Below are positions 1-6,234 of a stretch of DNA of 15,786 nt, in pieces. Each line of letters opens with the position of its first letter. The first letter of the stretch is position 1. Both the position numbers and the translations under genes were made by a program. The notes under the pieces were generated by a model, which saw only the letters and a program-made list of their open reading frames with translations, was not told the origin of the DNA and searched no databases. The stretch covers positions 1 to 15,786 of the forward strand of contig JALRGJ010000002.1 in NCBI GenBank assembly GCA_023253435.1, read 5' to 3'. Origin of the DNA: Ilumatobacteraceae bacterium (GTDB lineage Bacteria; Actinomycetota; Acidimicrobiia; Acidimicrobiales; Ilumatobacteraceae).

Positions 1-1
1 C

Positions 2-229
2 GCCAACCTGTTCCAAATGGACGACACGACGCTCGACAAATTAGGTGTGACTCAGCTACCACAATCACTTGCCGATGCTTTGAAAGTGATGGAGTCATCC
101 ACACTTGTACGCGAAGCACTTGGCGAGCATATTTTTGAGTGGTTTTTGCGGAACAAGCGTCATGAATGGCGAGAGTACAAAACTCAAGTCACCCCGTACG
201 AAATAAATCGTTATCTGAAGTCACTCTAA
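2..229 (+). CDS. glnA: Glutamine synthetase, C-terminal end (partial, 5' end outside window)
   Basis: The reading frame is open from the left edge and ends at TAA 227-229, so only the last 75 residues are present. They contain the C-terminal signature of type I glutamine synthetases: a stretch of the form LPxSLxxALxxMExSxLVREALGEH, followed by FEWFLRNKRHEWREY and a TPYEINRYL terminus. The enzyme makes glutamine from glutamate, ammonia and ATP in the cytoplasm. The ammonia and ATP sites and the adenylylation Tyr loop cannot be inspected here; the visible part is the C-terminal helical segment of the subunit. The next gene is a GlnR-like regulator starting 7 nt downstream, which fits a glnA-glnR nitrogen operon. 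Which of the several actinobacterial glnA paralogues this is cannot be decided from the tail. Confidence 0.88.
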   Translation, partial: ANLFQMDDTTLDKLGVTQLPQSLADALKVMESSTLVREALGEHIFEWFLRNKRHEWREYKTQVTPYEINRYLKSL

Positions 230-235
230 GAACTC

Positions 236-928
236 ATGACTACGTCCGACTTCATCGTTGTGTTCCCAGGGACACCAGCACCAGAGGTGGTGCGCACTCT
301 TGATATGAGTGGCTACAAATGGAAGTCTGTTTCTTCCATTGAAGAGTCCAACAAGTGCGAACCTCAGGGCGGTTGGATGGGCGCAATCATTTCGTGCGAC
401 GAAGATTCTGAATCAGCGTGGGCTTTTGCTCGTTCCTTACGCAAACGAGATAACAGTGTTGATGCAGTTCTCTTACTTATCTCAGGTGCTCAGTTAAGTG
501 AACTCGAATTACGAGATGATCTGTATGAAGATTTTTGTTTATCGCCATTTCATCCAAGTGAATTCACTGCACGTCTTCGTCACCTATTTTCCTCAACTTC
601 TGTTGCAGTCTCTCGTCCAGATCTCGTTGAGAACAGTGGACTTGTGCTCAACCTTGAGACGTACCAGGCCAGCTTTAACGGAAACGCCCTCGACCTCACG
701 TTCATGGAATATGAACTCTTGAAGTTTCTTGCTCAAAACCCAGGAAAAGTCTTCACACGTGAGGTATTACTCTCCCGAGTGTGGGGCTACGAATATTACG
801 GTGGGGCCAGAACAGTAGACGTTCACGTTCGTAGACTTCGCGCCAAATTGGGTGAAGAGCACGCAAATTTGATTCAGACTGTACGCAGCGTGGGCTATCG
901 CTTTGGTCAGGGTCGCTGGAGCAACTGA
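236..928 (+). CDS. glnR: GlnR-like orphan response regulator (OmpR/PhoB winged helix) with a degenerate receiver
   Basis: This 230-residue protein has an N-terminal receiver-like domain (about 5-115) and a C-terminal winged-helix DNA-binding domain (about 130-226) with the OmpR-family hallmarks LTFMEYELLKFL, VFTREVLLSRVWGYEY, RTVDVHVRRLRAKL and TVRSVGYRF. The C-terminal half closely resembles GlnR, the global nitrogen regulator of actinobacteria that controls glnA, amtB and nitrate or nitrite genes. The receiver is poorly conserved. By my alignment to GlnR the phospho-acceptor position is Cys54 (followed by Asp55), and the usual Lys of the K-P motif is Ser in CLSPF. GlnR is known as an atypical regulator that does not depend on a cognate kinase, so this is consistent. 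It starts 7 nt after glnA; the only purines before ATG are a weak AAGAA, suggesting translational coupling. Identity as GlnR is inferred from the DNA-binding domain and the neighbour. Confidence 0.8.
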   Translation: MTTSDFIVVFPGTPAPEVVRTLDMSGYKWKSVSSIEESNKCEPQGGWMGAIISCDEDSESAWAFARSLRKRDNSVDAVLLLISGAQLSELELRDDLYEDFCLSPFHPSEFTARLRHLFSSTSVAVSRPDLVENSGLVLNLETYQASFNGNALDLTFMEYELLKFLAQNPGKVFTREVLLSRVWGYEYYGGARTVDVHVRRLRAKLGEEHANLIQTVRSVGYRFGQGRWSN

Positions 929-940
929 AATCTATGCCCC

Positions 941-962
941 ACAACCCATTCGTAGCGGTTGT
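941..962. repeat. Inverted repeat between glnR and the carboxypeptidase gene
   Basis: ACAACC (941-946) and GGTTGT (957-962) are perfect reverse complements around a 10-nt loop. The right arm abuts the TACAGT -10 candidate of the next gene and is followed by ACAGTTTT. It could be an operator for the downstream gene or a weak terminator for glnA-glnR; the stem is short and the T-run is poor, so neither role is secure. Confidence 0.3.
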
Positions 963-967
963 ACAGT
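962..967 (+). promoter_or_regulatory. Candidate -10 element of the carboxypeptidase gene
   Basis: TACAGT fits the actinobacterial -10 pattern TAnnnT and lies 9 nt before ATG 977. No Shine-Dalgarno sequence precedes that ATG, so a transcript starting at or within a few nucleotides of it is likely. No convincing -35 hexamer is visible. Confidence 0.4.
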
Positions 968-976
968 TTTCACACC

Positions 977-2452
977 ATGTCTCTTGGTTACGAAAGTCCA
1001 CAGCTTGCTCGACTCAATGTTGAGTACCGCAGGATCTGTGACGACTTCGATAACAACCTGATCACAGCCAGTGAAGCGCGCGCTCAGGTTCTGGGCCTCC
1101 TGTACGTGGACGAACTGGGTGATGCATGGGTAGTCGACACCAAGAGGTCAGGTAGAGATGCACACTTTGTTCGCAAACCTAGAACTGATCGTCGCCCATC
1201 ACAGCTTGAAATTCCACAACTTGCTCAACTCAATCGTGAGTACCGCAGGATCTGTGACGACTTCGATAACAACCTGATCACAGCCAGTGAAGCACGTGCG
1301 TTTGTACATGGTCTTATCTACGTGGACGAACGCGGTGATGCATGGGTAGTCGACACCAAGAGGTCTGGCAGAAATGCACACTTCATACGGGAACCTCGCG
1401 CCAAAACTGCACCACCAAAAGAAATACCTCGGGAGATATCTCCACCTCTTCGCAAGACCGTCTCACCAGAAACTGAGATACCTGAGGATCACCCAGAAGA
1501 GTTCGTGCGTCATAGTCCACGGGAAGAGCTTGAACGACTCACTAAACGTGAGCCTCTCAAATTCACAGGATCAAAAGTTGCTTACCAAACATTGGCCACA
1601 GGAATCATTGCGTTGGTGCTTTTGTCATTTATCACGGTGGTTTTGGGCGACGATTCAGAACCTGTCACTTCTCAGACCACAATTTCTCAACCCAGCGTTT
1701 CATCAGCGGTGTCCACACCCTCTACCCAACCCCCGCCATCAACTACTCAAGCTCCAACTTCCTTTACAAAGAAGTACACCTCAAGAGAATCTGTTCCATT
1801 TGAACAACTCATTGAATTTGGCACCTCAGTACAAAACAGACCACTCTCATTCATACGTCGGGGAACTCCAGGGAAAACAAGAGTCATGATTGTTGGCGCA
1901 ATCCATGGCGATGAAATTGCGGGGCTTGATGTTGTAGAGATCTTGAAAAAAGCCTTCCTTGGCACCAACATTGATCTATGGATTGTTCCCACCATGAACC
2001 CAGACGGAATCGTTCTCAAGACTCGTCAAAACGCCAACAAAGTCGACCTCAACAGAAACTTTCCGCAACGGTGGGAGCCAATTGGTAAGTCAGGGTTCTG
2101 GCAATACTCTGGCCCAAGCGCAGCGAGTGAACCTGAAACTCGTGCCATGCAGAGTCTGGGTGAACTCATCAAGCCACAACTCACCATCTGGTACCACCAG
2201 AACTACTTCAGAATTAGCCCTGCTACTGGGCGAGAAGGGCAAATCAGAAAGCGTTACGCACAACTTGTAGATCTTCCACTCCTCACAATTGTTGGTGGTA
2301 GATACACCGGTACTGGCGCCCAATGGACCGAATCTGTCACTGCCAAAAACGGTGTGGGTTTCACTGTTGAATTTGGTGATGACCTTCGTGAGAACGAAGC
2401 TCAGAAAAACGCAGATGCCATTTTCACTATCGTTGAAGAATTCTTCGACTAG
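977..2452 (+). CDS. Membrane-anchored M14-family zinc carboxypeptidase (MpaA-like) with duplicated N-terminal domain
   Basis: ATG 977 gives 491 residues; an in-frame TTG at 959 lies inside an inverted repeat and would be transcribed only from farther upstream, so ATG is preferred. Order: two nearly identical 72-residue units (about 7-145), a Pro/Glu-rich charged linker, one transmembrane helix (about 201-223), a Ser/Thr/Pro-rich spacer, then an M14 peptidase domain (about 265-491). Metallopeptidase features are His310 and Glu313 in HGDE, an NPDG motif at 341-344, LNRNFP, a third zinc ligand His407 in WYHQN, and catalytic Glu465 in FTVEFGD. The catalytic domain resembles MpaA/gamma-D-glutamyl-diaminopimelate amidases that trim murein peptides. 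With a helix and no N-terminal signal peptide, the repeats should be cytoplasmic and the peptidase extracytoplasmic. The substrate is inferred. It ends exactly where the convergent SGNH gene ends. Confidence 0.85.
   Translation: MSLGYESPQLARLNVEYRRICDDFDNNLITASEARAQVLGLLYVDELGDAWVVDTKRSGRDAHFVRKPRTDRRPSQLEIPQLAQLNREYRRICDDFDNNLITASEARAFVHGLIYVDERGDAWVVDTKRSGRNAHFIREPRAKTAPPKEIPREISPPLRKTVSPETEIPEDHPEEFVRHSPREELERLTKREPLKFTGSKVAYQTLATGIIALVLLSFITVVLGDDSEPVTSQTTISQPSVSSAVSTPSTQPPPSTTQAPTSFTKKYTSRESVPFEQLIEFGTSVQNRPLSFIRRGTPGKTRVMIVGAIHGDEIAGLDVVEILKKAFLGTNIDLWIVPTMNPDGIVLKTRQNANKVDLNRNFPQRWEPIGKSGFWQYSGPSAASEPETRAMQSLGELIKPQLTIWYHQNYFRISPATGREGQIRKRYAQLVDLPLLTIVGGRYTGTGAQWTESVTAKNGVGFTVEFGDDLRENEAQKNADAIFTIVEEFFD
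995..1396 (+). repeat. Tandem direct repeat, period 216 nt (2 copies), inside the carboxypeptidase gene
   Basis: Copy 1 (about 995-1180) and copy 2 (about 1211-1396) are offset by exactly 216 nt, i.e. 72 codons. A 57-nt block (1021-1077 and 1237-1293) is identical at every base including third codon positions, and a second block around 1121-1147 and 1337-1363 is also identical. Each unit encodes a helical segment (EYRRICDDFDNNLITASEARA) followed by a YVDExGDAWVVDTKRSGR segment with an Asp-x-Gly-x-x-Trp pattern. The synonymous-site identity points to a recent duplication or gene conversion. Confidence 0.95.
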
Positions 2453-3409
2453 TTATTTCTTTTTCACTAGACGGCGATCTTTCTCACATCGTGAAACTCT
2501 TCTGGGGCCATCCTCGTAGCAATGAACATCCGTGTAGCGAACTCCAAACTCTGAGAGCCAATCTATGGAAGATGGGTCAAGAGTCTTTAGATCACACATC
2601 TGACTATTTGTGTGTGGACAAGGTCCGTTATACAAGTTTGCGATTGTTGCAGAAATAAACCATCCCAGCGCAGTTACACCAACAACTGTCAAATGAATGC
2701 CATCTGGGCGAAACCATTCAGATTGTCCTTTTGCAAATTTGTTCCAATCTGCAACCATGACTCGGGAATATTCTCTTCTCTCAGCAACTTTTCTTAAGAT
2801 CCGATTGAAAACTGCAAAAGTCGATTCTTTTTTCTGCGATGTTTTGGAAACAGACTGCATGTACTTTTTCGACTCAGAAAAAGTCAGAATGACCACATCA
2901 ATATTCTTTTTTTCGGTGTACTTAATAAAACGTTTCAATTCAACTTCAAGTTCACGGACTGAACTGTGATAACCAGCCATCAGCACAACTGTGTCAACAG
3001 GCTTCTTCGTATTTTCTAGAGCAACATGAGCACTACTAGGAACACGCTCTTCACGTCCTTTGCAACTAGAAAACTCAATTCTCCTGCAGGACTCAGCATT
3101 GATATTGAACCGAAAACCTTTCAGAGCCTCCGTGCCCTCAACAAACCAACGCATCGCCGCCATGGTGGAATCGCCCAGCAGATAAATGTCTCTATCTAAA
3201 GGTGGCAAGGTTGAAGTGGGCGACACCGATGTTGTGGTGGTTGTCCCACCCTCATCGTCTGCATTTGCATCAGATGAAGTGCCAGGAAGAACCACGAGGC
3301 TAAAAACCAATAGCAAAGGAACAAACTTGGAGTGAGAAAAACGAGACGAGAGAGCTGAGCACCACCGCTTCAGCCGGTGAGCTGTTTGCTTCTCTTTCGC
3401 TTCGTCCAC
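2453..3409 (-). CDS. Exported SGNH/GDSL-fold hydrolase-like protein
   Basis: The 318-residue product starts at GTG 3409, supported by a TAATTT -10 candidate 6 nt upstream. A basic N-terminus is followed by a hydrophobic signal segment (about 29-42) ending near DANA-DD (about 50), so it is exported or membrane-tethered. A short Thr/Ser/Pro linker (54-70) leads to an SGNH-type domain: block I is LLGDST with nucleophile Ser81, block III is MAGYHSS (about 144-150) in place of the usual GxND, and block V is DGIHLT with Asp236 and His239. This family includes esterases and O-acetyl transferases or hydrolases acting on cell-surface glycans. The Asn of block III is replaced, so activity is uncertain. 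Several Cys in the C-terminal part (for example CPHTNSQMC) may form disulfides outside the cell. It shares a zero-length junction with the convergent carboxypeptidase gene. Substrate unknown. Confidence 0.75.
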   Translation of the reverse strand: MDEAKEKQTAHRLKRWCSALSSRFSHSKFVPLLLVFSLVVLPGTSSDANADDEGGTTTTTSVSPTSTLPPLDRDIYLLGDSTMAAMRWFVEGTEALKGFRFNINAESCRRIEFSSCKGREERVPSSAHVALENTKKPVDTVVLMAGYHSSVRELEVELKRFIKYTEKKNIDVVILTFSESKKYMQSVSKTSQKKESTFAVFNRILRKVAERREYSRVMVADWNKFAKGQSEWFRPDGIHLTVVGVTALGWFISATIANLYNGPCPHTNSQMCDLKTLDPSSIDWLSEFGVRYTDVHCYEDGPRRVSRCEKDRRLVKKK

Positions 3410-3415
3410 AGCAAG

Positions 3416-3421
3416 AAATTA
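3416..3421 (-). promoter_or_regulatory. Candidate -10 element of the SGNH gene (leaderless start)
   Basis: TAATTT on the minus strand lies 6 nt before GTG 3409, and there is no Shine-Dalgarno sequence next to the GTG. This geometry predicts that the mRNA begins at or next to the start codon. No -35 match is evident. Confidence 0.45.
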
Positions 3422-3462
3422 GCCGTGGTTCCCCCACCCTTAGAAATGGAGCCGGAAGTCCT

Positions 3463-4074
3463 TTAGGCCGCCCGCGCAAATGCAGTCACTGAATTGGCAA
3501 TCATCTGCACTGCGACGGCCGCCAACAACATGCCCGCAACACGAGCAAGCAAAATAACACCCGCTGGGCGAACCAATTTGGTGACCAATCCACTAAACCG
3601 AAGAAAAAATAGAGCAACTGCCAGAGCAGAGGCCATACCGGCGAGAACACTCATCCACTCCACAAATGACTCCGTCTGCTGGAAGTACACGATGGTGGTC
3701 ACGATGGCGCCTGGTCCAGCTAGCAATGGAGTACCCAGTGGAACCATTGCAATAGACGTGCGCTGCTCAGGTGAAGCAGCTTCATATGACTCTTCATGAC
3801 CTTTGCCATACAGCAGCTGCAACGCAACGAGCAACAGAAGCAGGCCCCCTGCGCCCTGAAGTGCCGGCACAGATACATGCAGATAATCGAGAATTGTTTG
3901 GCCGCCAATTGCAAAAATTGTGATGACCAAAAATGCCGTGCTCACCGCAAGATACGCGGCTCGATGGCGTTCTTTGTCGGTCAGACGACGTGTCACCGAT
4001 AAAAAAATAGGAGTGTTCCCGGGAGGATCAAGAATCACCAACATGGTGACAAGTACTTGGCCAAATAATTTCAC
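3463..4074 (-). CDS. marC: MarC family integral membrane protein (UPF0056)
   Basis: This 203-residue, very hydrophobic protein has about six predicted membrane segments. Family marks are the N-terminal VILDPPGNTPIFLSVT motif in the first helix pair and the second-half GTPLLAGPGAIVTTI motif, which together form the inverted-repeat signature of MarC proteins. Length is typical (about 200). MarC was named for a multiple-antibiotic-resistance locus but its transport function is not established. GTG 4074 is chosen because translation from it gives the full first helix, and a TAGTGT -10 candidate sits 6 nt upstream, so the gene probably has its own leaderless promoter although it lies 31 nt behind the GDT1-family gene on the same strand. 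Confidence 0.88.
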   Translation of the reverse strand: MKLFGQVLVTMLVILDPPGNTPIFLSVTRRLTDKERHRAAYLAVSTAFLVITIFAIGGQTILDYLHVSVPALQGAGGLLLLLVALQLLYGKGHEESYEAASPEQRTSIAMVPLGTPLLAGPGAIVTTIVYFQQTESFVEWMSVLAGMASALAVALFFLRFSGLVTKLVRPAGVILLARVAGMLLAAVAVQMIANSVTAFARAA

Positions 4075-4080
4075 GCATTC

Positions 4081-4086
4081 ACACTA
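4081..4086 (-). promoter_or_regulatory. Candidate -10 element of marC (leaderless start)
   Basis: TAGTGT on the minus strand lies 6 nt before GTG 4074. A weak TTAAGT lies 17 nt further upstream (4104-4109) and overlaps the stop codon of the preceding gene. No Shine-Dalgarno sequence is present before the GTG. Confidence 0.45.
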
Positions 4087-4105
4087 GTTGCGTGCATAGA
4101 TGAAC

Positions 4106-4675
4106 TTAATTGATGCCTTCTTTCAGCATCAGTGCACCAAATATGAAGAAGGCTGTAGCAGACCCATACCTAATTGCCTTTTCAGGCAACTTATGTCCCA
4201 CTACTTTGCCAACAAGAATGGCTAGAGCATCTGCAACAACCATGCCCAGCGTTGAACCAATCCACACCCCAACAACGTTGCTATCAGTTGCAAGAGTGAC
4301 TGTGGCAAACATTGTTTTGTCGCCAAGTTCCGCCAAGAAAAACACCGTACCTACCGCCGTAATCACATGACGCGAAGAAAGATGTGTGCTCTCCTCATCT
4401 TCTTCACTTAGTTTGTCGCCACGTAATGTCCACAAACCGAAGAAAATAAAAGCGATTGCGCCAAGAAGATTTATGAAGTCCGTAGGAAGAGCTGAACCTA
4501 AAGCGCCACCAATAGCAACCGATATCAAGTGAACAACTGCTGTAGCCAGTGTGATTGCAACAAGAACAGGAACTGTTTTGAATCGAGTAGCAAATGCCAA
4601 TGCCATGAGCTGACTCTTGTCGCCGAGTTCAGCAACAAAGATGACTCCAAAGGATAGGAGAAGCGCAGCAATCAT
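4106..4675 (-). CDS. GDT1/TMEM165 (UPF0016) family manganese/calcium exporter
   Basis: The 189-residue protein shows the two-fold pseudo-symmetric GDT1 architecture: two copies of the ion-binding motif E-L-G-D-K-S/T, at residues 16-21 and 116-121, each in the first helix of a three-helix bundle, joined by an acidic loop (LSEEDEESTH, about 89-98). Members move Mn2+ or Ca2+ out of the cytoplasm in exchange for H+ (for example MneA, Mnx/PAM71, Gdt1). Which ion is used cannot be read from the sequence. ATG 4675 is preceded by AAGGGATAAGA, an acceptable ribosome binding site, and lies 2 nt after the stop of the deaminase gene, so it is co-transcribed and probably translationally coupled with it. 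Confidence 0.88.
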   Translation of the reverse strand: MIAALLLSFGVIFVAELGDKSQLMALAFATRFKTVPVLVAITLATAVVHLISVAIGGALGSALPTDFINLLGAIAFIFFGLWTLRGDKLSEEDEESTHLSSRHVITAVGTVFFLAELGDKTMFATVTLATDSNVVGVWIGSTLGMVVADALAILVGKVVGHKLPEKAIRYGSATAFFIFGALMLKEGIN

Positions 4676-4677
4676 TC

Positions 4678-6048
4678 TTATCCCTTGAAATTTTGCATTT
4701 TTTCTGAAAGCAACGCGTGAGTCTTTAACATCTCATCAACTTTTGAACTGACAAGATGACCATTACGCACAACTAACTTTCCGTGAACAATCGTGTCACG
4801 TGCACTTGTTGGCCCACAGCGCAACCAACCCTCAATAGGGTCTGCTATTGCTCCTGCAAATTGGATTCCGGTGAGATCCCAAATAGCAACATCACCAACT
4901 GCACCCACTGCCAATGATCCAATCTCACCTACTCGGCCAAGGCAACCTGCACCTCCGATCGTTGCAATTTCTAATGCCATGCGTGCATCTGAGGCATTTG
5001 CACCATTGCGTAGTTTGGCCAAGAGCATTGCCTGACGTGCCTCTAACCACAACGATGCAGAGTCTGCAGAAGAAGAACCATCAACGCCAAGGCCTACATG
5101 GACGCCCGCATTTCTAAGATCTACAACTGGAGCAATCCCCGAAGCAAGAATCAAGTTGCTGCTAGGGCAGTGTGCTGCACCAATGCCTGCTGCACCCAAT
5201 TGCACAATTTCGTCTGCGTTTGGCATGACGCAATGGGCAACCCATGTTCGATCACTCAACCAGCCCACTTCTTTGAGATATTCAAATGGGCGGCAACCAA
5301 ATGTTGCTATTGAGAAATCGTCATCTTCTGCATTTTCTGCAAAGTGAGTATGAAGGCGAACATCTAATTTTTCAGCCAACTCGGCTGAACGAATCATGAG
5401 TTCTTTGGTAACGCTAAAAGGAGAACACGGTGCAAGCGCAACTCGTGTCATTGCACCATGACTACGATCATGATGTTTCTCCACCGCAACTTGAGAGAGC
5501 GCAAGAATCTCATCGTCTTCTTGCACGACATCATCAGGAGGGAGCCCGCCATCTTTTTGTGAGAGCGACATTGACCCACGCGTTGGATGAAATCGAATGC
5601 CTAAATCTTTCGCTGCAGCAATTTCAGCAGACAACAGGTCTCCACCATTTCGTGGATGCAAATACAGATGATCAGTAGATGTTGTACAACCAGACAATGC
5701 AAGCTCTGCAAGGCCCACCCAAGCAGAGACATGTGCTGACTCTTCGTCTAGTGCACGCCACAGCGGATACAACGTTTGCAGCCAACCAAACAACGGAGAA
5801 GTTGTCATTGGTGGATATGCGCGAGTCAAGTTCTGATACAGGTGATGATGAGTGTTAATCAACCCTGGTGTCACCAAGCAGCCACTTGCATCAATTCGCT
5901 CTATCGCTTCTGGTTGTGGATCTGTCGATGATCCAATTTCGCTGACGAAGCCATTGGTAATAGAAATCCAACCACCAGAAATTTCACGACGATGGGAATC
6001 TACGGTTGCAACAAGAAGTGCATTATGAATGAGAAGGTCTACAGACAT
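4678..6048 (-). CDS. Amidohydrolase, 8-oxoguanine deaminase-type
   Basis: From ATG 6048 the protein has 456 residues; a TTG 12 nt upstream (6060) is less likely. It is a TIM-barrel amidohydrolase of the TrzN/AtzB/8-oxoguanine deaminase group. Metal ligands are His67 and His69 in TPGLINTHHH, the His of RLHTHFAEN, the His of WVAHC and the Asp of GVDGSSSAD. The block LYQNLTRAYP...LFGWLQTLYPLW followed by GCTTSTDHLYLHP is characteristic, as I recall it, of 8-oxoguanine deaminases (Pa0142 type), which convert 8-oxoguanine to urate and ammonia. Isoguanine, guanine or another azine base is the alternative substrate. The gene is the third of a minus-strand run behind ridA and a small membrane-protein gene, 26 nt after the latter, and 2 nt ahead of the exporter gene. 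Substrate assignment is by motif resemblance only. Confidence 0.82.
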   Translation of the reverse strand: MSVDLLIHNALLVATVDSHRREISGGWISITNGFVSEIGSSTDPQPEAIERIDASGCLVTPGLINTHHHLYQNLTRAYPPMTTSPLFGWLQTLYPLWRALDEESAHVSAWVGLAELALSGCTTSTDHLYLHPRNGGDLLSAEIAAAKDLGIRFHPTRGSMSLSQKDGGLPPDDVVQEDDEILALSQVAVEKHHDRSHGAMTRVALAPCSPFSVTKELMIRSAELAEKLDVRLHTHFAENAEDDDFSIATFGCRPFEYLKEVGWLSDRTWVAHCVMPNADEIVQLGAAGIGAAHCPSSNLILASGIAPVVDLRNAGVHVGLGVDGSSSADSASLWLEARQAMLLAKLRNGANASDARMALEIATIGGAGCLGRVGEIGSLAVGAVGDVAIWDLTGIQFAGAIADPIEGWLRCGPTSARDTIVHGKLVVRNGHLVSSKVDEMLKTHALLSEKMQNFKG

Positions 6049-6074
6049 GGCCTTGGCCAATTATTCAGCGAAAG

Positions 6075-6230
6075 CTAAATATTTGTCTCGAGAAGCTCAC
6101 TGCCTTCATGTCGGATTTCAGCATCTTTGTTGAGGAAGTGACCAATCACGCCGGCAAGTGCAGCGGTGGAGAGTCCGACAACAATGGGAAAGCCGAGAAG
6201 AATAACAACGAGAACAATTGCACCAGGCAT
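6075..6230 (-). CDS. Small one-helix membrane protein (51 aa), hypothetical
   Basis: Reading the minus strand between ridA and the deaminase gives ATG 6230 to TAG 6075-6077: 51 residues. The start is preceded by AAGGAAGAAG, a usable ribosome binding site, and lies 4 nt after the ridA stop. The product begins MPGAIVLVVILLGFPIVVGL, one long hydrophobic helix (about 4-32), followed by a charged tail of about 19 residues (HFLNKDAEIRHEGSELLETN). No catalytic motif is visible. I recognise no named family, though short proteins of this kind are common in actinobacteria. The tight spacing on both sides, the ribosome binding site and the sensible membrane-then-acidic-tail composition argue that it is real. 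It may anchor or assist a neighbour, but that is speculation. Confidence 0.72.
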   Translation of the reverse strand: MPGAIVLVVILLGFPIVVGLSTAALAGVIGHFLNKDAEIRHEGSELLETNI

Positions 6231-6234
6231 GTGA

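Noticed and set aside
995..1396. Two-copy repeat considered as a CRISPR-like or mobile repeat
   Set aside because: Period 216 nt, only two copies, in-frame with the coding sequence; it is a protein-domain duplication.
1374..1889. 171-codon plus-strand ORF inside the carboxypeptidase gene
   Set aside because: Out-of-frame shadow of a gene with clear M14 motifs; composition is His/Leu/Gln-rich low complexity and nothing is recognisable.
6049..6060. TTG start at 6060 for the deaminase
   Set aside because: ATG 6048 gives the usual amidohydrolase N-terminus and has AAGGCC just upstream; the extension adds only MAKA.
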